Made by a program: the position numbers and the translations under genes. Positions 14,836 through 23,934 of a DNA stretch of 60,608 bases are shown piece after piece. The stretch's first letter is position 1. Each line of letters begins with the position of its first letter. The notes below the pieces were generated by a model, which saw only the letters and a list, made by a program, of their open reading frames with translations, did no database searches and was not told the origin of the DNA. The stretch is from Oscillospiraceae bacterium (GTDB lineage: Bacteria > Bacillota > Clostridia > Oscillospirales > CAG-382), in contig SVTM01000012.1 of assembly GCA_015063785.1 (NCBI GenBank), forward strand, positions 1-60,608. The letters are read 5' to 3'.

Positions 14836-17800
14836 TTATTTCGGGAAATTTGTATACTGGAAGTTGACGTTTGCAGGTGCGCTGTATCCGCGAAGCTTGA
14901 TAAGATCCGAGATGGTCACGACGGCAAAGCCTTTTTCGTAGTATTCGGGGATAACGGTGTCAAGCGCTTGCGCATTGACCTCGAGATCGTGAATAAGAAT
15001 AACGCGTCCGTCAAATGCCTGGTTGCGCATTGCTTTTATTCTTGCATCAAGTCCCACCTCGTCGGCCGGTTTCCAGTCGGAAATACCAAGCGAGCCGCCA
15101 AAGAGGGGGAGGGGCAAGGTTTCGTACATTGTGGCGCTTACCGAAAGGCCGGGGGCACGGAATACCTTAGGATAAACACCTGCTGCCTTGTACACCTTGT
15201 CCTGCACGGTGTTGAAATCCTTCATAAGCTCGGTTTTGGACATATCCTTCATCGCAGACCAGCCGTTGCCGTGGTTTCCGATCTCGTGTCCTTCGGCAAC
15301 CATTCGCTGAAGGGTGGGGGTGGTAGAATCGTTGATGCTCGAGCCGACACAGAAGAAGGTGGCATGGGCGTTGTATTTTTTGAGAACGTCCATGATCTTG
15401 TTCGAGTCAACTGCTCTCGGGCCGTCGTCGATAGACAGGGCAATCATTTTGTCAAATCCGTTGGGCACGCCCGAAACTGCCGCACCGCCGATCTGAACGT
15501 TCACCTTGCCGTCGCTTGTGGGGTTGAATTTAAGCTCAACCTTGTGGATGCCGTAGGCAAGCTCCTGCTCGAAAATGAATATCTGATTGTGGGCATATTT
15601 TTGGAACGATAGAAGCTCTTCGTCCACTTGTGCTTTTTTCCAGCCGTGGCCGTCGATCTGATAATCAATGTCAAAGCCCGACGAGTTCATGCCAAAGATG
15701 AGGCCGAAGCTTGTGCCTGTGAAGGTGAATTCCGCCGCCGCATCCTCGCCGCGGGCAAAGAACGAATCGGAGGTCACAGCAAAAGAGCTTTGAGCGGTCT
15801 TTGATGTGCCAAACATCGAAGAGTTGAGTCCCGACCATTTGGAGGTGGTGCCCGAAAGGGTAAATTCGGATGCGGGGATTATTTTGGGTTCAAGCCACAA
15901 AGAGCGATTGAGCTGTTCGGGCATATCCTTTGTATAGTCGCGCTTTTCGGGGTAATATACGGCGCTTTTTACAAGGTTTTCTTCAAGAAGCGCCTTTATC
16001 TGCTCGAAATAAACGCCGTAACCTATTCCCGAGGGATGGAGATTATCGGTGGTGTAATAGTAATTTTCTGCCGTCTCGTTTGCGTGTCCGCGCTCGTTCA
16101 TCAGCTTTTGCATCGGTATGCCCATGTCTACATAAGGAATGCCGTAGCTTTCGGCGATCTTAACGTATTCTTTTCTTGAAACAGAGTTTTCGGTACGTGC
16201 CGTGAAGACGAAAACGATGTCGGTGTAAGGATTTGCGGCATAGATATTTCGCACGAGCGATTCGATCTGTCGCGAAAGGTCAGCGCCGTCCTGCGAGATG
16301 CCGTTGTCATACGTCCAGTCGTTTACGGTGAATTCAACAAAGACAAGATCGGGCATATCGTGGCCGTTTTCGTTCATCAGATGATCTTTCAGTCTGTAAA
16401 CGCCAAAGTTTGTGGCGGTGTCGGAAATGCCTGCATTGACCGCTTCGATCTTTGCATTTGGGAACTGATTTTCAAACCATATGGTCGTGCGGTTGACGAA
16501 AGAATCGTTGATGTTGCCGCCGTTTTTTGATGCGGAATATCCGTTGGTTATAGAGCCGCCGAGATATCCGATGGTGAGTTTTTTGTCATTGTGCAGAGCA
16601 CGGTATGTGTTTGCAAGAGGGTTAGTTATGGTGTCTACCTTGACAAGTATGGTTTCGTGTACCGTTTTGAGAACAGCCTCCTTCTTTGCTTCTTCTTCGT
16701 TTGCCGCTCCGCTTCTGTACAGTCTGTCTGCGGCAGAATAAAGGCTGTCGCTGTATTCGTTTCCGTATACCGTGTGCTTTGTGCCCGAGGCGTCAAAATA
16801 GGTTATGTAGGGACGGACGGTGTACACGGTGGAAAGATCTTTTTCGGAAATGTTTGTTACACATACGGTGAAAAGGTCGTGGTCTTCGCCTTTTTCAAGG
16901 GTTTTTGCGGCAGGCACCGTTTTTGCAACGTATTTTAAATCATTAACGGGGTATGCCGTGTCTTTTTTAAGCTCACTTTCGAAAAGATATTCTTCGGGAA
17001 GAATTACTGTGCCGTAGCTGATGTCTTTTGTGCCGTTAAAGGATGCATCATTCGGAGAGAGGGGAGAATTTTTGGCATTGAGCGCAACGATTTGCGAGCG
17101 CAGAGCGCCGCCGATTTTTGTGACAAAGCGCAGACCGTTGGCACCTGAAAGCTTCAGCTGAACGCCGAGGGTAGAAAGATCTTTGCCTTCAACGGGTATC
17201 CATCTTGCAAAAAGCTTGCCTGCGGATACCGTATCGCCGTTTTTCACGGGCGTTGTGAACTGTGCATCGCTGTACCAGCCAGCAAAAAGATGTCCGCTCT
17301 TTTCAAAACCCTCGTCGGGGAATGATACTATGCCGCCGCGGTTTATCTCAAGCTCGTCCCGGGGGGAAAACACGTATTCGTCCTCGCCGTTTTTTACACG
17401 GACAACTCCCTTTATTTCCGAAAGCTTTGCATAGGTTACATTTGTTGTGCCCTGAGAAAGGGTGATCTCTGTATCGTCAAAGATTTTTGTCGTGTTGTCG
17501 CCGTTGGTTATGATGGCATAATTTCCTGCCTTGGGGTTTACCATCACAACGCCTTTTTTCGAGTTTCCGTTGGCATCGTATACAAATTCGACCTTGCCGC
17601 CTTTTCCCGAATAGACATAGTATTTTCCGCCCTTGACAGATGCGGTGGAAAGAGTCTTGTCGATTTTTGCGTCGGTTTCATTGTTGCAAATGAGCATGAA
17701 AGCGCCCTTTACGGTGGGGGCATAGCGCAGGGTGCCGGATTTTATGTTTTCCACATTGCCGCCGTCGATGCGCACAAGTACGTTGGATTCAAAGGTAACG

Positions 17801-18465
17801 CCTTTGTGATCGTTGTTCCAACCTGCGCCGCCCACAAGAAGCGCGCCGACGCTGCCGCCTGTGATATACGCCTGTGCATCACTCTTTACGGTGTGGGCAG
17901 GAGTTGCGGCAATGGGCCCGAGCACAAGCTGGCTCCAATCGCCGGAGGAGATTGAAACGTTCATTGACGAAACCGTTTCAGAAAGCTTGCCGCCTGCGAT
18001 TATCTGGTGATCGCCTTTGGTGGTGATCTTTTTGTCAAAAACGACGTCGTTGCCGTTAAGGCAGAGCCAGGCGTAAAGTCCGTTTTCAAAGTTTATGTCT
18101 TTTATGGTGACGGGACCGCCAAAGGTGTAGCCGCCGTGGTTTTTGGTTACAAGCTTGCTGGTCGAATCAAAGCCGGTTATCGTCATTCTGCCCTTGTGGG
18201 AGGCAAAATTCTCGGGAAGGGTGTGCGAATCGATTATGCACACTTCAAAATCCGAATCACCCGCAAGAGCGATGGCGGCGTTTATCGATTCAAGGGGTGT
18301 TGCCATGCTTTTGCCGTTGTTGTTGTCGCTGCCCGAATATGCGTCGACGTAAAAAATGGGGGTATCGTCTGCCTTTGCCCCAAGCGCAAAGGTCGGAATA
18401 AGCATGCCTACCACAAGAATCAAAACGAGAATAAGTGAGAGGACTTTTTTCTTGCTATTTTTCAT
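14836..18465 (-). CDS. Secreted beta-helix/SGNH hydrolase/polysaccharide deacetylase fusion
   Basis: A 1209-residue protein with a signal peptide (MKNSKKKVLSLILVLILVVG, cleaved near AKA). Domains in order: a beta-helix-like unit opening FYVDAYSGSDNNNG (about 33-340); a Listeria-Bacteroides repeat (about 395-425); a domain of about 145 residues shared with the 1984-residue protein (about 433-577); an SGNH esterase domain (about 622-838) with GGSITNGY, NAGISDTATNFG, FVEFTVNDW and DNLHPSGIGY; a beta-sandwich linker; and a NodB domain (about 1005-1195) with SIDDGPRAVDS, RAPGLSVSATMY and VILIHDLE. In the NodB domain the usual H-x3-H reads NHGNGW, so the second metal His is missing. Probable role: deacylating surface or dietary polysaccharide outside the cell. 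It starts inside the AraC gene end; AAGGAGAACACC precedes the ATG. Confidence 0.88.
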   Translation of the reverse strand: MKNSKKKVLSLILVLILVVGMLIPTFALGAKADDTPIFYVDAYSGSDNNNGKSMATPLESINAAIALAGDSDFEVCIIDSHTLPENFASHKGRMTITGFDSTSKLVTKNHGGYTFGGPVTIKDINFENGLYAWLCLNGNDVVFDKKITTKGDHQIIAGGKLSETVSSMNVSISSGDWSQLVLGPIAATPAHTVKSDAQAYITGGSVGALLVGGAGWNNDHKGVTFESNVLVRIDGGNVENIKSGTLRYAPTVKGAFMLICNNETDAKIDKTLSTASVKGGKYYVYSGKGGKVEFVYDANGNSKKGVVMVNPKAGNYAIITNGDNTTKIFDDTEITLSQGTTNVTYAKLSEIKGVVRVKNGEDEYVFSPRDELEINRGGIVSFPDEGFEKSGHLFAGWYSDAQFTTPVKNGDTVSAGKLFARWIPVEGKDLSTLGVQLKLSGANGLRFVTKIGGALRSQIVALNAKNSPLSPNDASFNGTKDISYGTVILPEEYLFESELKKDTAYPVNDLKYVAKTVPAAKTLEKGEDHDLFTVCVTNISEKDLSTVYTVRPYITYFDASGTKHTVYGNEYSDSLYSAADRLYRSGAANEEEAKKEAVLKTVHETILVKVDTITNPLANTYRALHNDKKLTIGYLGGSITNGYSASKNGGNINDSFVNRTTIWFENQFPNAKIEAVNAGISDTATNFGVYRLKDHLMNENGHDMPDLVFVEFTVNDWTYDNGISQDGADLSRQIESLVRNIYAANPYTDIVFVFTARTENSVSRKEYVKIAESYGIPYVDMGIPMQKLMNERGHANETAENYYYTTDNLHPSGIGYGVYFEQIKALLEENLVKSAVYYPEKRDYTKDMPEQLNRSLWLEPKIIPASEFTLSGTTSKWSGLNSSMFGTSKTAQSSFAVTSDSFFARGEDAAAEFTFTGTSFGLIFGMNSSGFDIDYQIDGHGWKKAQVDEELLSFQKYAHNQIFIFEQELAYGIHKVELKFNPTSDGKVNVQIGGAAVSGVPNGFDKMIALSIDDGPRAVDSNKIMDVLKKYNAHATFFCVGSSINDSTTPTLQRMVAEGHEIGNHGNGWSAMKDMSKTELMKDFNTVQDKVYKAAGVYPKVFRAPGLSVSATMYETLPLPLFGGSLGISDWKPADEVGLDARIKAMRNQAFDGRVILIHDLEVNAQALDTVIPEYYEKGFAVVTISDLIKLRGYSAPANVNFQYTNFPK

Positions 18466-19306
18466 TTTGGTGTTCTCCTTTTTGTATGATTAAGTCAAAG
18501 TGTAGATTTTTTGGATCTTTGTCTTTGGGGTATTCGGTCTTGCAGTATTTACCCGGGGTCTTTCCGGTGTATAGCTTGAAGGCGCGGATGAAATGATACA
18601 CATTTGTATATCCCGTCATTTCCGCCACGCCCTTCACGGGGATGTTGCCGCCCAGCAAAAGCATCTTTGCGTGCTCCATGCGGATATTCAGAAGATCGTT
18701 TTTTGGTGAGATACCAAAGATGGTTTTGTATATCGAAAAAAACCTTGACGGCGACAGATGCACAAGCTCCGCCATGCTTTCGATGTTCCAGGGCTTGCTG
18801 TATTCAAGATGGATCTTGGATCGCGCGGTGGAAAAAGCGGCGCGCACCGAGGGCGGAATTTCTTTGTCTTTTTTGCCCGAGGTTTCCGAGCGCATTATTT
18901 TTGCAATGATCTCTCTGACCTTCAGCTCGCAGATCTTATTTGCAAAAAGTCCGCCGTTCAGCTTTTCAAGTTCTGCCTCCTGCATAAGCTTGGTGACAAA
19001 GCTGTCATCCGAAAGGGTGTATATTTTCCCTGTTTCAAACGAGTATTCCTTTGCTATCTCGCCAAAATCGGGGGAAAGGTGCATCCAGTCGTGCACAAGG
19101 CTTCCGCCCGAGGCTTTTATGCACTGATAGCTTGAGGGGGCAAAGCAGATGACAGATCCCGACGGCATTGTCACAAATTTTCCGTCGAGCATAACAGAAA
19201 GCTCGGTGAGGGTGTGGATGAAGATATACTCGTTGCCGATACTTTTTCTTTCAAGAAAAAAACGCTCGTCTTCCGGCCACATGGGTTTTATGATAAGTAT
19301 TTCCAA
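18455..19306 (-). CDS. AraC family regulator, TTG start
   Basis: A 283-residue protein. TTG 19306 is taken as the start because GGAGG lies eight bases upstream; the next ATG (MWPEDER) has no site. The N-terminal sensor half is cupin-like (LDGKFVTMPSGSVICFAPSS). The C-terminal AraC domain has HLSPSRFFSIYKTIFGISP and AEMTGYTNVYHFIRAFKLYTG, with TPGKYC. Its last 11 bases overlap the start of the surface esterase/deacetylase gene, so the two are translationally linked. It is divergent from the GH2 gene and probably controls both arms. Confidence 0.9.
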   Translation of the reverse strand: MEILIIKPMWPEDERFFLERKSIGNEYIFIHTLTELSVMLDGKFVTMPSGSVICFAPSSYQCIKASGGSLVHDWMHLSPDFGEIAKEYSFETGKIYTLSDDSFVTKLMQEAELEKLNGGLFANKICELKVREIIAKIMRSETSGKKDKEIPPSVRAAFSTARSKIHLEYSKPWNIESMAELVHLSPSRFFSIYKTIFGISPKNDLLNIRMEHAKMLLLGGNIPVKGVAEMTGYTNVYHFIRAFKLYTGKTPGKYCKTEYPKDKDPKNLHFDLIIQKGEHQNEK

Positions 19307-19329
19307 GCTCTGCGCCTCCTTTTACTTTT

Positions 19330-19358
19330 ATAATACATCAAATAGTAGAAAATGTCAA
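19330..19358 (-). promoter_or_regulatory. Promoter of the AraC-surface protein operon
   Basis: Minus strand TTGACA (19353-19358), 17-base spacer, TATTAT (19330-19335). No equally good promoter is visible for the divergent GH2 gene, which fits activator dependence. Confidence 0.75.
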
Positions 19359-19443
19359 TTATTTAATAGCTTTTTGCATTTACTAAATTGTAAAGAATAG
19401 CGTAGAATTGAAATATAAAAAACTAAAAAGGAGATTATTGCAC

Positions 19444-21189
19444 ATGAATATACCAAGAAGTGAATATCCCCGTCCGCAACTTGTAAGGGGCGAGTTTATC
19501 AACCTCAACGGCGAGTGGGATTTTGAGATCGACAAAAGTGCGTCGGGTCTCAATCGCAATTTTGAAAAAAGAGAAAGCCTCGATTCAAAGATTATCGTTC
19601 CTTTCTGTCCCGAAAGCAGACTTTCAGGGGTGGCACACACCGACTTTATGGACTGTGTTTGGTACAGACGCAACATTTCGATCCCGGATATCTGGAGAGG
19701 CGACGATCGCCGTGTTATCCTGCATTTTGGCGCGGTCGACTATGAGGCGATAATTTTTGTCAACGGCAAAAGAGTGGGCGGACACAAGGGCGGATACATC
19801 AGTTTTTCGTGCGATATAACAGATGCGCTTTGCGACGGCAACAACTATATAACCGTATGCGCGCTTGACGACGTGAGAAGCGGAAAACAGCCTGCCGGCA
19901 AGCAGAGCACACGCTATGAATCCCACGGTTGCTCCTACACCAGAACCACCGGTATCTGGCAGACCGTATGGATGGAATGTGTAAATAAGGCACACATCAA
20001 AAACATAAGATTTACTTCTGATATCGAAACAGGAACCATCTTTGCGCAGATATCTGTTACAAACGAAGCTTTCGGCGCAAAGATTAGCCTTGCAACAAGC
20101 TTTGACGGCAAAGAAACAGGAAAGACAGAAACCGTTATCAGCTCGGCCGAGCCTTTTGTTTCGGTTGCTCTTTCCGAGCTTCACCTGTGGGATATCGGAC
20201 AGGGCAACCTTTACGATGCAAAGATAGTTATTGAAAAGGACGGCAAGATCGTCGATTCTGTAGACAGCTATTTCGGAATGCGCTCGGTGGCACTTTCGGA
20301 CGGAGCTTTTCTTCTCAACGGCAGAAAGGTTTTTGGCAGATGGGTGCTTGACCAGGGATTTTATCCCGAGGGAATCTACACTGCTCCCACCGACGAAGAT
20401 CTGAAAAACGATGTTATCTTCTCGATGCAGTTGGGCTTTAACGGCGCACGCCTTCACGAAAAGATTTTTGAGCCCCGCTTCCTTTATTGGGCGGACAAGC
20501 TTGGATATATGGTTTGGGGCGAGCACGCAAACTGGTGCATGGACACAACATACGAGGGAGCAATTGCAAACTTCCTTCCCGAATGGCTCGAGGCTCTTGA
20601 GCGCGACTATTCCCACCCCTCCATCATCGGCTGGTGTCCCTTCAACGAGACTTGGGACTACGGTCCCCGTCGTATTCGTCAGTGTGACGATGTTTTGCGC
20701 ATGGTTTATGAAGTAACAAAGGCGTACGACAAGACCCGTCCCTGCATTGACGTAAGCGGAAACTACCACGTTGTCACCGACATTTTTGACGTTCACGATT
20801 ACGAGCAGGATCCCGAAAAGTTCTTTGAATATTACAAAAACGCCAAGAACGGCGAGATCAAGGATCAGGTATGGCGCAACGAGCCCGACCGCCAGAAGTG
20901 GAACGGCGAGCCCATCTTTATGAGCGAATACGGCGGAATCAGAAAAGCAGAGGGCACCGAGGGCTGGGGTTACGGAAACGCGCCTAAGAACGATGAGGAA
21001 TATCTTGACCGCTACAAGAGACTCACCGACGTTCTTCTTGACAACGATGCTTTCATTGGTTTCTGCTACACCCAGCTTTATGACGTGGAGCAGGAGGTCA
21101 ACGGACTGATGACCTATGACAGAAAGTTCAAGTTTGATTCCAAGATCTTCTATGATATCAACACAAGAAAAGCGGCAATTGAAGACTGA
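19444..21189 (+). CDS. Glycoside hydrolase family 2 enzyme
   Basis: A 581-residue protein; ATG 19444 (MNIPRSEYPRPQ) is used because AAGGAG lies upstream. The GH2 layout is visible: a sugar-binding jelly roll (about 1-160, with NGEWDFEID and WYRRNISIP), an immunoglobulin-like sandwich (about 170-270) and a TIM barrel. The acid/base is Glu402 in FNETWDY and the nucleophile is Glu495 in FMSEYGG. It is shorter than LacZ and lacks C-terminal domains 4-5, similar to compact beta-galactosidase or beta-glucuronidase relatives. Substrate is not decided by sequence alone. No signal peptide, so likely cytoplasmic. It is followed after 29 bases by a GH20-like gene and divergent from an AraC regulator. 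Confidence 0.92.
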   Translation: MNIPRSEYPRPQLVRGEFINLNGEWDFEIDKSASGLNRNFEKRESLDSKIIVPFCPESRLSGVAHTDFMDCVWYRRNISIPDIWRGDDRRVILHFGAVDYEAIIFVNGKRVGGHKGGYISFSCDITDALCDGNNYITVCALDDVRSGKQPAGKQSTRYESHGCSYTRTTGIWQTVWMECVNKAHIKNIRFTSDIETGTIFAQISVTNEAFGAKISLATSFDGKETGKTETVISSAEPFVSVALSELHLWDIGQGNLYDAKIVIEKDGKIVDSVDSYFGMRSVALSDGAFLLNGRKVFGRWVLDQGFYPEGIYTAPTDEDLKNDVIFSMQLGFNGARLHEKIFEPRFLYWADKLGYMVWGEHANWCMDTTYEGAIANFLPEWLEALERDYSHPSIIGWCPFNETWDYGPRRIRQCDDVLRMVYEVTKAYDKTRPCIDVSGNYHVVTDIFDVHDYEQDPEKFFEYYKNAKNGEIKDQVWRNEPDRQKWNGEPIFMSEYGGIRKAEGTEGWGYGNAPKNDEEYLDRYKRLTDVLLDNDAFIGFCYTQLYDVEQEVNGLMTYDRKFKFDSKIFYDINTRKAAIED

Positions 21190-21218
21190 AAACAGTTTTT
21201 TGCACGAGGTAAAAAACG

Positions 21219-23012
21219 ATGGTATTTGTAAGCGGTGAACAGGATAAATACAATTATATATTCCCGCGGCCCCAAAAAGACGAGTTTTGGGAAGACAAGT
21301 TTTATATTTTGAAATGCCGTTACAAGGAATCGGATCTTGTTTCGTTTTACAAAGAAAACAAAAACGGAAACGAAGACATTTCCATTTCAAAAGAGCCTCT
21401 GTTTGAACGCGAGGAGTATAGTTTGAAGATCGGCGAAGACGGAATCAAGATTTCGGCTTCCTGCGACGAAGGTGTTTTTCGTGCACTTACATCGCTGCGT
21501 CAGCTCATCAGAAAAGGAAAGGGCAGGGTCATGTATTGTGATGTACATGACAAGCCCGCTTTCAAGCAGCGCGGATACATGTGGGATATCAGTCGTATGC
21601 GTAAGCCGAAGCCTGAGTATATGTTGAAAATTGTCGAAATGTTGGCAGAGCTTAAATACAACGAGTTTCATATCTACATACAGGATTTTTCCTTCAAATT
21701 CGAGGCATTTCCTCAGTTTACGGCGGATTATGACTGCCTTACAGCAAAAGATATAAGAGAAATCGATGCATATTGCAAAGAGCGCTTCATTGAATTTATC
21801 CCCAACATCAACGGAATGGGACACATGGAGTCATGGCTTGCCACCGAGAAATTCGCGCATCTTGCTGTGACGCCCGACACCATGAATTTTCTTGATCCGC
21901 AGGCTTTTGAGCTTATGGACAAGATATACGGCAGCTTGCTTCCGAATTTTTCGTCAAAGCGCGTGCACATCGGTCTTGATGAAGCGCTGGGGCTTGGAAA
22001 AGGACAGACCGAGGAGGAATGCCGCAAAAAAGGCAAAGAAGTTGTTTTTATGGAATGGCTTAACAAACTTTCTGATCTTTGCCGCGACAAATACGGAAAG
22101 ACCGTTATGTTCTGGGACGACATGATAATACATCATCCAAAGTGCCTTTCCATGATGCCCAAAGATGCGGTTCCCGTTGAGTGGGGGTATGAAACCATTT
22201 CTACCCAGCTGATCGTGGAAAACTGTGCGGCGCTTGAAAAATGCGTGGATAAATTCTACGTTGCACCGTCCGATTGTACCTGTTTCGGACTTACGGGCAG
22301 ATGGGACGTCACCGAAAACAACATCCGTACCATGGCCGAAGTGGGCGAAAAGCACGGTGCTTTCGGCTATCTTCTCACTCACTGGGGTGATCCCGATCAT
22401 CCTCACAATATGGTTTGGGGATATCTGCAGGCAGTACTTGCAGGCCAGTATTGCTGGAATCCCGGTTATAAGCAGCAAGGCGGATGGAGAAAGAACTACT
22501 TCGTCTACAATTCGGAAGACTTCCTTGACGAATTTATGTTTGGCGGCGAGAAAGTGTCGAGATGGTTGAGATATTTGTCCAACTATTTCCTGCTTGAGCC
22601 CGAAAGACTTGCGGTCAGTACCATGTGCGCCAACTGTATGTATATGCCGATAACCGAGAAGGTAAAGACCGACTTTTTTGATGTGGCAACATATGGCGGA
22701 CGCTGGCATTTTGATATGCTGATCCGCTACATGAACGAGGGGGTCGAAAAAGTTTCCTGTCTTGACTTTGATGAGATACACAAGCGCGAAATCATCGTCA
22801 ATTGTAGGATGGTTGTGGCAGGCGCTATGATGTATATTATAAAATCCGATCCGAAAAGCGCAAAAGAGATTGCAAAAGAGCTTGTTCCGCTTCTTCAATG
22901 GATAACGAGCGAGCACACTTTCCTTTGGCTGAACAGAAGCTATGAAAAGGGACTTGAAGCTTTTCTTGGGGTGCTTTCCGACAGGCTTGAAGAAGCAAAG
23001 AGATTTTTGTGA
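21219..23012 (+). CDS. GH20-like beta-N-acetylhexosaminidase
   Basis: A 597-residue protein; GAGG precedes ATG 21219. The N-terminal part (about 1-110) resembles the GH20b alpha/beta domain (ISASCDEGVFRALTSLRQLI). The barrel begins at FKQRGYMWDISRMRKPKPEY; the catalytic Asp-Glu pair is Asp254-Glu255 in VHIGLDEALGLG, where GH20 has H-x-G-x-D-E. It would use substrate-assisted catalysis on terminal GlcNAc or GalNAc. No signal peptide. It is in an operon with GH2, suggesting stepwise removal of galactose-type and HexNAc residues from one oligosaccharide. Ends at a strong bidirectional terminator. Confidence 0.88.
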   Translation: MVFVSGEQDKYNYIFPRPQKDEFWEDKFYILKCRYKESDLVSFYKENKNGNEDISISKEPLFEREEYSLKIGEDGIKISASCDEGVFRALTSLRQLIRKGKGRVMYCDVHDKPAFKQRGYMWDISRMRKPKPEYMLKIVEMLAELKYNEFHIYIQDFSFKFEAFPQFTADYDCLTAKDIREIDAYCKERFIEFIPNINGMGHMESWLATEKFAHLAVTPDTMNFLDPQAFELMDKIYGSLLPNFSSKRVHIGLDEALGLGKGQTEEECRKKGKEVVFMEWLNKLSDLCRDKYGKTVMFWDDMIIHHPKCLSMMPKDAVPVEWGYETISTQLIVENCAALEKCVDKFYVAPSDCTCFGLTGRWDVTENNIRTMAEVGEKHGAFGYLLTHWGDPDHPHNMVWGYLQAVLAGQYCWNPGYKQQGGWRKNYFVYNSEDFLDEFMFGGEKVSRWLRYLSNYFLLEPERLAVSTMCANCMYMPITEKVKTDFFDVATYGGRWHFDMLIRYMNEGVEKVSCLDFDEIHKREIIVNCRMVVAGAMMYIIKSDPKSAKEIAKELVPLLQWITSEHTFLWLNRSYEKGLEAFLGVLSDRLEEAKRFL

Positions 23013-23018
23013 AAAAAC

Positions 23019-23057
23019 AAAACCGCAGTTTTTGCATGTGGCAAAAACTGCGGTTTT
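23019..23057. terminator. Bidirectional terminator, GH20 and uppP
   Basis: A 17-bp perfect stem: 23019-23035 (AAAACCGCAGTTTTTGC) with 23041-23057, loop ATGTG, T-rich on both strands. Confidence 0.9.
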
Positions 23058-23063
23058 TATTCT

Positions 23064-23909
23064 TCAGCCTATAAATGCGAAATATGCGATCACGATCGCA
23101 CCCAGCACGATCCTGTACCAGCCAAAGACCTTGAAATCGTGCTTTCTGATATAGCTCATAAGGAATTTGATGACAAACAGCGACACGGCAAACGCCACAA
23201 GCATTCCGAAGCCGAGAAGCGCAAAATCAGCAAATCCGAAGCCGAACTCGAGGATGTATTTCAAAAGCTTCAGAGCCGAAAGTCCGAACATTACGGGGAC
23301 GGCAAGGAAAAAGGTGAACTGTGCCGCTGCCTTTCGCGAGATGCCCAGCAGAAGGCCGCCGATTATTGTCGAGCCCGAGCGAGATGTGCCGGGGATTATG
23401 GAAAGCACCTGGAAAAGTCCGATGAGAAGGGCTTTTGTGTAGCTTATATCTTCGATCGAATCAACCTTCGGGGTCCTTTTTTTGTTGAGATTTTCGATAA
23501 GTATAAAGGCGATACCGTAGACGATGAGAGCCGCGGCGATAATGTAGGGGGATGAAAGGTTTGCTTCGATGAAATCGTTGAAAGCAAAGGCGGCGACAGC
23601 GCCGGGAATGCAGGCAACGATTATCTTGCCCCACATCGAAAGAGTGGGCATTTTAAGGGTGGGTTTTTTGTCGTTTGAAAGTCCGAAGGGCCATAGATCT
23701 TTGAAAAACACCAAAACCACCGCAAGGATTGCACCCAGCTGGATGACGTCGATGAACATATCCTTGAATGCAGGGTTGTTGGGGTGGGAAAGCTGCAAAA
23801 ACTCGTCCACAAGTATCAGGTGTCCCGTGCTGCTGATGGGCAGCCATTCGGTGATACCTTCGACTATGCCGAGAAAGAAAACCTTCAGCATCTGAATAAA
23901 ATCTACCAT
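23064..23909 (-). CDS. uppP: Undecaprenyl-diphosphatase
   Basis: A 281-residue multi-pass membrane protein of UppP/BacA type. The two active-site motifs are present: GIVEGITEWLPISSTGH near the N-terminus and PGTSRSGSTIIGG around residue 170. It recycles the C55 lipid carrier for peptidoglycan and can raise bacitracin tolerance. AAAGGA precedes ATG 23909. It starts 25 bases after the YmdB-type gene on the same strand and probably shares its promoter. Confidence 0.96.
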   Translation of the reverse strand: MVDFIQMLKVFFLGIVEGITEWLPISSTGHLILVDEFLQLSHPNNPAFKDMFIDVIQLGAILAVVLVFFKDLWPFGLSNDKKPTLKMPTLSMWGKIIVACIPGAVAAFAFNDFIEANLSSPYIIAAALIVYGIAFILIENLNKKRTPKVDSIEDISYTKALLIGLFQVLSIIPGTSRSGSTIIGGLLLGISRKAAAQFTFFLAVPVMFGLSALKLLKYILEFGFGFADFALLGFGMLVAFAVSLFVIKFLMSYIRKHDFKVFGWYRIVLGAIVIAYFAFIG

Positions 23910-23934
23910 TTTACAAATGTCCTTTCAAAAAAGA

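Noticed and set aside
19624..21390. A 588-residue open frame on the minus strand across the GH2 gene
   Set aside because: It is antisense to GH2, which has all catalytic motifs, a ribosome site and an operon partner. The minus frame has no recognisable domain and results from codon bias.
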